Source: Meiothermus granaticius NBRC 107808
GTDB taxonomy: Bacteria; Deinococcota; Deinococci; Deinococcales; Thermaceae
Direction: 5' to 3'
Assembly: GCF_003574355.1 (NCBI RefSeq)
Contig: NZ_QWLB01000024.1
Location: forward strand, 1-52,533
DNA: 52,533 nucleotides
Position 1 is the first letter of the stretch. Every line of letters begins with the position of its first letter. A program made the position numbers and the translations under genes. Below the pieces are notes generated by a model, which searched no databases, had not been told where the DNA came from, and was given only the letters and a program-made list of their open reading frames with translations. Positions 43,156 to 49,892 of the stretch are shown piece after piece.

Positions 43156-43930
43156 TGCGTCGCCCCTCGCTCACCGAAAGCACCCGAACCTGTTCCTGAA
43201 GGCCCTCGAGGCTGCCGCTTGGGGCATCGGTAATGAGGGCGTCCAGCGTATCCAAGGGCACCACCGAGGCCAGCGCCACCACCCCCAGCTTGGAGGCATC
43301 CACCAGGGCAAACGCCTCCCGGGCCGTGCGCAGCAGGGCCCGCTTTAAGTCCACCTCCGCCAGGTGCGAGTCGGTCAGGCCCGCTTGGGGGTCCAAGCCT
43401 TGAACCGAAAAAAAGGCTTTGTCGGTGTGCAGGCCGCTCAGGCTGGCCAAGGCGATCGGGCCCACAAAGGAGTGGGTTTGCAAGCGCAGGGTGCCGCCAA
43501 CCCCGATCACCTCGGTGCGGCTGGAGGAAAGCTCGACCAGCGCATCCAGGCCATTGGTCACCACCGTGATGGGGCGATCCCGCAAGGCTTTGGCCAGGTA
43601 CAGCGCGCTGGTGGAGCAGTCCAAGGCCACGGTATCCCCATCGTGGACCAGGGTGGCGGCGAGTGTGGCCATCCGCAGCTTGGCCTCGCGGTTACGCTCG
43701 AGCCGCGCCTGATGCGAAACCTCCCGGGCCACTCGAGTGGCCAGCCGGGCCCCACCGAAAACCCGCTCCACCACCCCTGACTCGGCCAGAACCTCGAGGT
43801 CCCGCCGCACGGTCATCTCCGAAACCCCAAACCGCTCGGCCAGCTCGCCAATGGGCAACACCTGCTTGTCCGAAAGCAGGCGCTTGATCTCCTCCTGCCG
43901 TTGGCTGGGTAAAAGGGCGGGCACATTCAC
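43145..43930 (-). CDS. DeoR-family transcriptional regulator
   Basis: A repressor-type protein of about 261 residues. The N-terminal DeoR helix-turn-helix (SQRQEEIKRLLSDKQVLPIG, then ELAERFGVSEMTVRRDLEVL) is followed by the sugar-phosphate-sensing domain with VALDCSTSALYLAKAL, VVTNGL and FFSVQGLDP. The DeoR type with this importer set matches the rhamnose regulon layout of Rhizobium leguminosarum. The open frame extends to 43993, but that would place the start inside the promoter; GTG 43930 follows AGGAG by 11 nt and is preferred, with moderate certainty. It heads the operon, so it probably controls itself and the transporter. Confidence 0.8.
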   Translation of the reverse strand: MNVPALLPSQRQEEIKRLLSDKQVLPIGELAERFGVSEMTVRRDLEVLAESGVVERVFGGARLATRVAREVSHQARLERNREAKLRMATLAATLVHDGDTVALDCSTSALYLAKALRDRPITVVTNGLDALVELSSSRTEVIGVGGTLRLQTHSFVGPIALASLSGLHTDKAFFSVQGLDPQAGLTDSHLAEVDLKRALLRTAREAFALVDASKLGVVALASVVPLDTLDALITDAPSGSLEGLQEQVRVLSVSEGRRNGR

Positions 43931-43965
43931 GAGATTCAGGGCTCCTGGGCGAAGTGAAAGGCTTG

Positions 43966-44012
43966 CTTGTGTGAACTTTTGATAGGCTAACACACAAGTT
44001 CACAAAGCGCAA
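43966..44012 (-). promoter_or_regulatory. promoter and operator of the sugar operon
   Basis: On the minus strand TTGCGC (44007-44012) - 17 bp - TAGCCT (43984-43989) forms the promoter. Two inverted half-sites, AAGTTCAC (43996-44003, plus strand) and GTGAACTT (43971-43978), lie in the spacer and just after the -10 box. Each is flanked by CTT(G)TGTGAACTT-like sequence. A repressor bound to both would block the -10 region and the transcription start. The DeoR regulator encoded just downstream is the obvious candidate. Confidence 0.6.
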
Positions 44013-44058
44013 CGGCCCGCCCCCATTCAAGGCCCTGAATGGGGAAGTTCAATCCTGC

Positions 44059-44511
44059 TTACAGAAAACGCTCCGCAAACTCCGGTCTGGGGGTCCAGCA
44101 GGTCTGGCGCTTACCGAAGATGCGGTAGCGATGGCGGGCCATCCAGCGGTAGGCCTTATCCCGCCAGGGCTTGGGCAGGACCCGCAGCCCAGCTCCCAAC
44201 CTCCATACGCCGCCCAGCCGGTACAGGATATGCAGCACGGCATCGGACTCGAGCCACACCCTCCCCCCCTCCATCACCACCACGCTGTCGGCCAAGGCCT
44301 CCTCGGCCCGAATCTGGTGCTGGGCCAGCAGGCGCTGCCCCGCCGTGGACTGCTGGGAGGCAAAACGGAACCGCCCCTGCGGATCCCGCCGCAGGATGAA
44401 CTGCACGGTAGCGCTGCACAGGTTACAGAACCCATCGAACAGCACCACCGTTTTCCCCCCTTCCCCAGGCATGGGCTGAAGGGCGGATGGCGATTGGCGA
44501 ACTGGCCCCAT
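44059..44511 (-). CDS. DCC-family thiol-disulfide oxidoreductase-like protein (DUF393)
   Basis: A 150-residue protein. The family signature DGxCxxC is present as FDGFCNLCSATVQFILRRDP, and a long stretch of helices follows with FRFASQQSTAGQRLL, DSVVV and AYRWMARHRYRIFGKR. DCC proteins are thioredoxin-like, of uncertain role. AAGGGG lies 7 nt before ATG 44511; the internal ATG at 44472 (MPGEGGKT) gives a more usual length, so the start is uncertain. It is divergent from rapZ. Confidence 0.75.
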   Translation of the reverse strand: MGPVRQSPSALQPMPGEGGKTVVLFDGFCNLCSATVQFILRRDPQGRFRFASQQSTAGQRLLAQHQIRAEEALADSVVVMEGGRVWLESDAVLHILYRLGGVWRLGAGLRVLPKPWRDKAYRWMARHRYRIFGKRQTCWTPRPEFAERFL

Positions 44512-44620
44512 CCCGTACCCCTTTGCCCAGTCTGCCCCTTACCGGCCCGAGGGAAAGCGGCCCATCCCCCCGTTGCCCTGGCCAGGGGCGAGCGGCCCTG
44601 GGATGGGGTGTTGCAACCGC

Positions 44621-44626
44621 TATACT
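44621..44626 (+). promoter_or_regulatory. -10 box of the rapZ-yvcK operon
   Basis: TATACT, about 35 nt before the rapZ ATG. No -35 box at 17 bp. The leader is one of the few long ones here and contains an inverted repeat. Confidence 0.45.
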
Positions 44627-44634
44627 GTCAGGGT

Positions 44635-44652
44635 GGGGTACAGGGTTACCCC
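44635..44652 (+). promoter_or_regulatory. inverted repeat in the rapZ leader
   Basis: GGGGTA-CAGGGT-TACCCC lies just after the expected transcription start and 9 nt before the rapZ ATG. It could be an operator or an RNA hairpin. The half-site GGGGTA also occurs in the psuG/HD-GYP palindrome, in the opposite arrangement. Confidence 0.35.
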
Positions 44653-44661
44653 AGCCAAGCT

Positions 44662-45492
44662 ATGCGACTGGTTGTGTTGAGTGGACAAAGTGGGGCAGGG
44701 CTAACCTCGGCCCGGATGGCGCTCGAGGATCTTGGCTATTACTCGGTGGAAAATCTCCCGCCGGAGCTATGGCCCGATCTGTTGGACTCGCTGGCCAGCG
44801 CGGGGGTGAAGAAGGTGGTGGTGGTGGTGGACATCCGCACCCGCAAGCTGCTGGAGGACGCCGAGGCCATTCTGAGTCAGCTGCACCCCTTCATCATCTA
44901 CCTCGAGGCCAAAAGCGATGTGCTCCTCAAGCGCTACAACCTCTCGCGCCGGGTACATCCGCTGGGGATGGGCAACTTGCTGCGCGAGATCGAGGAGGAA
45001 CGGCAGGCCCTAACCCCCTTCCGGGACCGGGCCGACCTGGTCATTGACACCTCAGAGCGCACCCCCCGTCAGCTCAAGGCCATCCTCGAGCGGGCCCTGG
45101 GAGAGGAGGAGGGGTTTCTGCTGCGGCTGCTCTCCTTCGGCTTTAAGTGGGGGCCGCCTCCCGATGCAGATGTGGTGCTGGATGTGCGAGCCCTACCCAA
45201 CCCCTTCTACGAAGCCCGGCTCAAATCCTTGCCGGGTACCGACCCCGAGGTGGCCGCCTACGTTTTCGCAGACCCAGCCTTTGATCCTTTCTACCGAGCC
45301 CTCCTCACCACCACCGGCCTCTCGGCGGAAGGAGCGAGGGCCAGCGGACGGGCTGCTTACACCGTGGCCATCGGCTGCACTGGGGGCCAGCACCGCAGCG
45401 TGGCGGTAGCCGAGCGTCTGGCCCAGGAGCTTTCCGGGCGGTTCAGGGTTGAACTGGAGCACCGTGATCTGGAAAAGAACCAAGCCGCCTAA
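44662..45492 (+). CDS. rapZ: RapZ/YvcJ-family protein with altered Walker A
   Basis: A 276-residue RapZ-family nucleotide-binding protein. EDLGYYSVENLPPELW and the C-terminal GCTGGQHRSVAVAERLA are family hallmarks. RapZ is an RNase adaptor for GlmZ in E. coli, while YvcJ of Bacillus is a GTPase/ATPase linked to competence and cell-wall precursors. The P-loop reads GQSGAGLTSA: the Walker A lysine is Leu at residue 14 (codon CTA at 44701-44703), so normal nucleotide binding or hydrolysis may be lost. It overlaps yvcK by about 29 bp, as expected for the rapZ-yvcK pair. Confidence 0.85.
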   Translation: MRLVVLSGQSGAGLTSARMALEDLGYYSVENLPPELWPDLLDSLASAGVKKVVVVVDIRTRKLLEDAEAILSQLHPFIIYLEAKSDVLLKRYNLSRRVHPLGMGNLLREIEEERQALTPFRDRADLVIDTSERTPRQLKAILERALGEEEGFLLRLLSFGFKWGPPPDADVVLDVRALPNPFYEARLKSLPGTDPEVAAYVFADPAFDPFYRALLTTTGLSAEGARASGRAAYTVAIGCTGGQHRSVAVAERLAQELSGRFRVELEHRDLEKNQAA

Positions 45493-46807
45493 CCTGGGGG
45501 CTAGCCGCTCGAGCCTGGCCGAGCTGAGCCAGGGCTGGCGGGCTCACCCTGCGGATGATCGCTTCTCCAGCGCCCTTCGGTGGTGGCTGCCCGGGATGCG
45601 GGTCAAGCGCTACGCCGCCATCGCTTTGGTCGGCGTGCTGATGATGTTTTTAGGGGTGGTCCACTTCACCTGGCAAACCAGTCTGATCACCCTGTTCATC
45701 CAGCTGGTCCATTCCACTGGTTTCGCCGTACCCAAGTGGTTTTCTGGGCTCCTGTGGTTCAGCGGGGGGATGATCCTCTTCTTGCTGGGGCTACGCTGGA
45801 TGAACCGCAGCATGCTTTCTGCCGTTACCGACGTGGGTTCGGTGTCCAAGCAGGTGTACATCAGCCGCAAGCTGGGGGCGGGGGCCCGTATCGTGGCGCT
45901 GGGCGGTGGGACAGGCCTATCCAGGGTGTTGCGGGGGCTCAAGATGGAAACCGCCAACATCACCGCGGTGGTGGCGGTTACCGACGACGGGGGCAGCACT
46001 GGACGGCTGCGGGCCAGCTTCGGGGTTCCGGCGGTGGGGGATCTGGTGGACTGCCTAGCCGCCCTCTCGGATGCAGAAGGGCTGCCTGAGCTGATGGAGT
46101 ACCGGTTTCAGCGGGGCGAGGAGCTCAAGGGCCATACCTTCGGCAACCTGATGCTGGTCTCGCTCTCGGAGCTCTCCGGTGACTTTGCCCACGCCATCCG
46201 CCAGGCCAACCAGGTGCTGCGGCTGCGGGGAGCGGTGTGGCCAGCAACCTTCGAGGCGGCTCGGCTGTGGGCCGAGCGCAGCGACGGCCAGCGGGTGGAT
46301 GGGGAAACCGCCCTGCGCGAGCGGCCTGGGCGCCTGCTGCGGGCGGGACTCAACCCCAGCGGGGTGGTGGCCATGCCCGAGGCGGTAGCCGCGATCCAGC
46401 GGGCCGAGATGATCGTGCTGGGGCCGGGAAGCCTCTTCAGCAGCGTGATCCCCAGCTTTTTACCCCGGGGCATCCAAGCCGCGATCCAGCAGTCCCGGGC
46501 TCGGCTGGTCTATATCGCCAACATTATGAGCGAGCGCGGTGAAACCGAGGGCATGGACGTCTTTGACCACTACCAGGCGGTGGTGCAGCACCTAGGCCGC
46601 AAGCCCTCCACCGTGCTGGTGAATGTGGCCCCCATCCCCGAGGAGATCCTGATGCGCTACAAGGCCGAAGGGCAAGTCCCGGTGCGGTTCACCCCCTCGA
46701 GGTTCGAAGGGCAGGGGGTTCGGCTGATCACCGGGGATTTCCTCGAGCCCGGTTTTGCCCAGCACGATCCAGCCAAACTGGTCCGCGCGCTTATGGACCT
46801 GCGTTAA
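45464..46807 (+). CDS. yvcK: YvcK/CofD-like protein with N-terminal membrane helices
   Basis: A protein of about 447 residues. Two transmembrane segments (about 50-70 and 85-105) precede the YvcK domain, which starts with RIVALGGGTGLSRVLRGLK and VVAVTDDGGSTGRLR, and has HTFGNLML and VLGPGSLFSSVIP. YvcK binds UDP-sugars in Bacillus and supports growth and cell shape on gluconeogenic carbon sources. The GTG at 45464 is 4 nt after GGAG and lies inside rapZ; ATG 45596 is possible but would remove the WWLPGMRVKRY stretch found in related proteins. whiA, often next, is absent. Confidence 0.85.
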   Translation: MIWKRTKPPNLGASRSSLAELSQGWRAHPADDRFSSALRWWLPGMRVKRYAAIALVGVLMMFLGVVHFTWQTSLITLFIQLVHSTGFAVPKWFSGLLWFSGGMILFLLGLRWMNRSMLSAVTDVGSVSKQVYISRKLGAGARIVALGGGTGLSRVLRGLKMETANITAVVAVTDDGGSTGRLRASFGVPAVGDLVDCLAALSDAEGLPELMEYRFQRGEELKGHTFGNLMLVSLSELSGDFAHAIRQANQVLRLRGAVWPATFEAARLWAERSDGQRVDGETALRERPGRLLRAGLNPSGVVAMPEAVAAIQRAEMIVLGPGSLFSSVIPSFLPRGIQAAIQQSRARLVYIANIMSERGETEGMDVFDHYQAVVQHLGRKPSTVLVNVAPIPEEILMRYKAEGQVPVRFTPSRFEGQGVRLITGDFLEPGFAQHDPAKLVRALMDLR

Positions 46808-46827
46808 CCCAATCTTTCTACGGCTTC

Positions 46828-47517
46828 ATGATCCCCCTCCTCCTCACCGACCCTATCGGCGACGACCACGGACTAGGCTATGCCTACCCCCGAGCGGCCC
46901 TCTTTGCCGAGGCGGGCTTTGCCGACCTCACCGGTTTTGAGGCCCTCGAGCGGGGCCAAAAGCTGGTACTGCGGGTGCGGCTTCACCGCTACCCCAACGC
47001 CCTGAATGCCCCCCATGGTTTTTCGTTGGCTACGGTGGCGATCTACCTGCAGGAGAACGAGGGCGGCAGCCCAAATTTGCCCGGTGCAGGGTTCCGCGCT
47101 CCAGCCGGGCAGGGGTGGCACCGGGCCTATCTCCTCACCGGCTGGACTGCTGAGGAGCGGCTCCCCGACGGGAGGGCTCAACCCGTGGGCCTGGAGAAGC
47201 GCGAGGATTGGCTGGAGGTGACGCCCACGCTGCCCCCAGGCGACTACCGATACTACGTGGCGGTGGGGATTTACGATCCCTTCGACCCTTGGTACTTCCG
47301 CCAGGTACGGCCAGGGGGCGGGGCCTGGAGCCTAGATGGCCCTGCCGGGGCTCCGGCTGCCGTGGATGTGCTGGCCTCTTCCCAACCCCAGGCCTACTCG
47401 AGCCGGGTGCTGGAACCCGTACAGGCCCAGCGACCGCTTCGGCTGCCCCTGGCCCTCTTGAGCGCGGGGTTGGGCTTGCTGATGCTGCTGTTGGCCTTTC
47501 GGTTTCCCCACCGCTAA
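46828..47517 (+). CDS. glucodextranase C-terminal-like (DOMON-like) protein with membrane anchor
   Basis: A 229-residue protein. The N-terminal DPIGDDHGLGYAYPRAALF and the following FADLTGF, NAPHGFSLATVAIYLQ and GWHRAYLLTGW match the glucodextranase C-terminal domain family, a DOMON-like sugar or heme-binding beta-sandwich. A single transmembrane helix sits at the very C-terminus (about 204-224, then FPHR). No signal peptide is visible, although such domains normally work outside the cell. It follows yvcK by 20 nt and may be in its operon. The function is unknown. Confidence 0.65.
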   Translation: MIPLLLTDPIGDDHGLGYAYPRAALFAEAGFADLTGFEALERGQKLVLRVRLHRYPNALNAPHGFSLATVAIYLQENEGGSPNLPGAGFRAPAGQGWHRAYLLTGWTAEERLPDGRAQPVGLEKREDWLEVTPTLPPGDYRYYVAVGIYDPFDPWYFRQVRPGGGAWSLDGPAGAPAAVDVLASSQPQAYSSRVLEPVQAQRPLRLPLALLSAGLGLLMLLLAFRFPHR

Positions 47518-47519
47518 GC

Positions 47520-47540
47520 AACCCCGTTTCAGATGGGGTT
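47520..47540 (+). terminator. weak hairpin after the glucodextranase-like gene
   Basis: AACCCC - GTTTCAGAT - GGGGTT has a 6-bp stem and no T-tract. It is at best a weak terminator of the rapZ-yvcK transcript. Confidence 0.3.
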
Positions 47541-47599
47541 CTCGGCCTCTCTGCGAAGGCCCCCCTCGGATTTGAACCTCTTTAGGGGCCCTCTTCTCT

Positions 47600-47605
47600 T
47601 ACCCT
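47600..47605 (+). promoter_or_regulatory. leaderless -10 box, conserved membrane-anchored protein
   Basis: TACCCT, 6 nt before the GTG start at 47612. GAGGGG between box and start is too close to be a usual Shine-Dalgarno site. Confidence 0.45.
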
Positions 47606-47611
47606 GAGGGG

Positions 47612-48205
47612 GTGCGCATCGGGACCCTTCTCCTCATCTTGGCCCTCTCGGGGGCATGGCTGGTACGGGGGATACAGTCTCGCCCCATCCCTCACGGGCC
47701 GGGGGTGCTGGCCCCGTATCCCCCGGTGCAGACTGCCCTCCCCAAGCCGGGAACCCTGGAGTTCAAGGGCTATACCCTGAGTGCGGTGGCCCAGTTCGAG
47801 CTCGAGGCGCGGGTACTCTCCAAACACCTCTACCGCTACGACGCGGGGGCCCAACTCTCCCCGGTAGATCTGGCCTTGGGCTGGGGGCGGATGTCGGACT
47901 CAGCGGTTTTGCGGTACTTCAACATCCGCCAGTCCGACCGCTTCTACTTCTGGAGCGCCGACGAGCTACCGATCCCCTACGAGGAGGTGGTCACCAGCAG
48001 CGCCAACATGCACCTAATCCCCCCCGATGAGCGGATGGCGGGATACCTCGAGGGGCTTAAACCTGGCAATCTGGTCCACATCAAGGGATACCTGGTCAAT
48101 GTCCGCGGCCCGAACGGGTTTACCTGGAACACCTCGCTCAGCCGCGCCGACAGCGGGGCAGGGGCTTGCGAGCTGGTTTGGGTGCAGAGCCTGAGCGTCC
48201 GCTGA
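47612..48205 (+). CDS. conserved exported or membrane-anchored protein of unknown function
   Basis: A 197-residue protein. Residues 3-20 form a signal anchor (MRIGTLLLILALSGAWLVRG). The rest is a single conserved domain with SPVDLALGWGRMSD, DRFYFWS, SSANMHLIPPDERM, HIKGYLVNV and TWNTSLSRADSGAGACELVW. I recall homologues in many proteobacteria that are equally uncharacterised. The TSLSRxDxGxGACE block, with conserved Cys, may be functional. It is probably monocistronic with a leaderless start. Confidence 0.7.
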   Translation: MRIGTLLLILALSGAWLVRGIQSRPIPHGPGVLAPYPPVQTALPKPGTLEFKGYTLSAVAQFELEARVLSKHLYRYDAGAQLSPVDLALGWGRMSDSAVLRYFNIRQSDRFYFWSADELPIPYEEVVTSSANMHLIPPDERMAGYLEGLKPGNLVHIKGYLVNVRGPNGFTWNTSLSRADSGAGACELVWVQSLSVR

Positions 48206-48265
48206 ATTCCGCTCGAGCGGGGCCTCAACCCGGGGTCAAGCCACAGACGGGCCCTCGAGCTCCGT

Positions 48266-48271
48266 TATGCT
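48266..48271 (+). promoter_or_regulatory. leaderless -10 box, AlkZ-related gene
   Basis: TATGCT, 6 nt before the GTG at 48278. No Shine-Dalgarno sequence. The palindrome CCGCTCGAGCGG (48210-48221) lies 45 nt upstream. Confidence 0.6.
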
Positions 48272-48277
48272 ATAAGC

Positions 48278-49180
48278 GTGATTGCGCCGACTGTTTTAGA
48301 TCAATATCGTAATCAGACCTTCCAGCCTGGAAAGGTGCAAACCCTCGAGCAGGCCGTCCGGTTCGTTCGAGAACGCGGCTTCATCTTCTTCTGGCCCATC
48401 CAGGGGATCCCTCTGCCCAGCCTGTGGGTAGCGGTGGCGGGGGATCGCCCGGTCGCCAGCAACCAAAGCGACCCTGGACACATCACCTGGACCTGGAAGG
48501 ACCGCCTTCTGGGCAAGAAGCGCTGGTACTACGCCAAAGTCTTGAAGCGCAAGGGCACCCTGATCGGCCTCGAGCTGGCCCCGGCCTTTTACGCCCTTAG
48601 CCAGAACTACGGCGACCCCGAGGAGGATTACCTCGAGCAGTACCGTGAGGGCCAGCTCAGCACGGAAGCCAAGCAGGTCTATGAGGTTCTGCTGGCCGAA
48701 GGCCCGCTGCACACCCAGCTCCTGCGCAAGAAAGCCGGGCTCAAGAACGAGCTATACCGGTTTGGAAAAGCCCTCGAGGAGCTCCAGGCCGATTTCAAGA
48801 TCCTGCCCATCGGCGTGGTCAAAGCCGGACGGTGGAAGTATGCCTTCGAGTACGAGTGTGTGCACCGCCATTATCCCGAGCTGCTGACCCAAGCCCGTCG
48901 CCTGAGCAGCCCAGAGGCGCGCAGCCAGATCCTCGAGGCCTATTTTCGCTCGTTGGGAGCGGCCCTGCTCAGCGAGGTCCGCAAGCTCTTGAGCTGGGAT
49001 TTGGAGGACACCCTCGAGGCTTTAGAGATCCTCGTGGCTAAAGGGCGTTTGGTCAGTTCAGAAGACCCCACCCCCAACCGTGCGTTCATCCTGGCGGAGC
49101 TACTCGCTCAGGCCAAGACTGGGATAGACCCGGCCACCTCGAGGCCCCCCCGGCGGTCTCGCCCCCGCGCAACCCGGTAG
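48278..49180 (+). CDS. AlkZ-related winged-helix protein
   Basis: A 300-residue protein. FFWPIQGIPLPSLWVAVAGD, GHITWTWKDRLLGKKRWYYA, LSQNYGDPEEDYLEQYREGQ and LSTEAKQVYEVLLAEGPLHT are recognisable from a family named AlkZ-related, with relatives in Chloroflexi and Firmicutes. AlkZ/YcaQ proteins are DNA glycosylases for interstrand crosslinks, built of tandem winged helices. The catalytic QxQ/QxD motif of AlkZ was not found, so glycosylase activity is doubtful. A basic C-terminus (RPPRRSRPRATR) suggests nucleic acid contact. The GTG start is set by the -10 box. Confidence 0.65.
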   Translation: MIAPTVLDQYRNQTFQPGKVQTLEQAVRFVRERGFIFFWPIQGIPLPSLWVAVAGDRPVASNQSDPGHITWTWKDRLLGKKRWYYAKVLKRKGTLIGLELAPAFYALSQNYGDPEEDYLEQYREGQLSTEAKQVYEVLLAEGPLHTQLLRKKAGLKNELYRFGKALEELQADFKILPIGVVKAGRWKYAFEYECVHRHYPELLTQARRLSSPEARSQILEAYFRSLGAALLSEVRKLLSWDLEDTLEALEILVAKGRLVSSEDPTPNRAFILAELLAQAKTGIDPATSRPPRRSRPRATR

Positions 49181-49187
49181 CTCGGGC

Positions 49188-49892
49188 TCAACCCACCGGC
49201 TGCCCTGCCGCTTCCACCAAAAGGCGGAAGATCCCCCACTGCTGCGGTAAAAGTTCGGGATGCCACTGCACCCCTAGGAAGAAGGGGTGCCCCTCCAGGT
49301 ATACCGCCTCCACCACCCCATCTGGGGCCGCGGCCACCGAGCGTAGCCCTGGGGCCAAATCCTTGAGGGCCTGATGGTGGTAGGAGTTAACCCGGAAGCG
49401 CGGTTCAAACAAGCCCTTCAGCGGGCTTTCCCCGATCTGCTCCAGGCTATGCGCGAGCACCCCCGGCTCCGATTTCTGCGCGTGCTGAACAGCCCCAAAA
49501 CCCTGGGTCGGCAAGTCCTGGTACAAGCTGCCCCCCAGCGCCACATTCATCACCTGAATCCCCCGGCAGATGCCCAGAGCAGGAAGGCCGTGTTCGGCGG
49601 CATAACGGGCGATGAACAGCTCCAGCGCATCCCGTTCCAGGCTCACCTCCCCCAGCTCCGGAATGGGTTCCTCGCCAAAACGGGCTGGGTCCACATCCAC
49701 CCCCCCAGGCAACAACACCCCATCCAGCCTCTTTAGGATTTCCAGCAGCCGAGGCTCGAGCTGGGGCGGTAGAAGAACCACCCCTGCGCCCTGCGCCTCC
49801 AAGGCCTTTAGGTATGGATCCAGCAGGCCCCAGATTTTATAACGCATGAGGCCCTCGGTCGTGCGATACTGAGAACTGACGCCTATGAGCAT
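49188..49892 (-). CDS. class I glutamine amidotransferase-like hydrolase (peptidase C26, PuuD-like)
   Basis: A 234-residue enzyme. The nucleophile Cys lies in LGICRGIQVMNVALGGSLYQ, the catalytic His-Glu in GVQWHPELL. LLPGGVDVDP forms the oxyanion region. The family includes gamma-glutamyl-gamma-aminobutyrate hydrolase PuuD and other gamma-glutamyl hydrolases; the substrate is open. The start codon overlaps the 5' end of lysA on the other strand by 8 bp. TAGATT (49898-49903) lies 5 nt before the ATG. Confidence 0.82.
   Translation of the reverse strand: MLIGVSSQYRTTEGLMRYKIWGLLDPYLKALEAQGAGVVLLPPQLEPRLLEILKRLDGVLLPGGVDVDPARFGEEPIPELGEVSLERDALELFIARYAAEHGLPALGICRGIQVMNVALGGSLYQDLPTQGFGAVQHAQKSEPGVLAHSLEQIGESPLKGLFEPRFRVNSYHHQALKDLAPGLRSVAAAPDGVVEAVYLEGHPFFLGVQWHPELLPQQWGIFRLLVEAAGQPVG
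49865..49870 (+). promoter_or_regulatory. possible -10 box, lysA
   Basis: GATACT, 14 nt before the lysA ATG and within the puuD-like coding region. It would give a leader of about 7 nt. Confidence 0.35.

Noticed and set aside
44131-44661. Long upstream extension of the rapZ frame
   Set aside because: It is antisense to the DCC-family gene, and the family N-terminus (MRLVVLSGQSG) begins at 44662.
47568-47580. tRNA T-loop-like sequence GGTTCAAATCC on the minus strand
   Set aside because: The flanking bases do not form a T-stem and no anticodon arm, D-arm or acceptor stem can be built around it. Chance match.
48210-48221. Palindrome CCGCTCGAGCGG before the AlkZ-related gene as a specific operator
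   Set aside because: It is centred on CTCGAG, which is abundant everywhere in the window; no second copy or spacing rule supports an operator.
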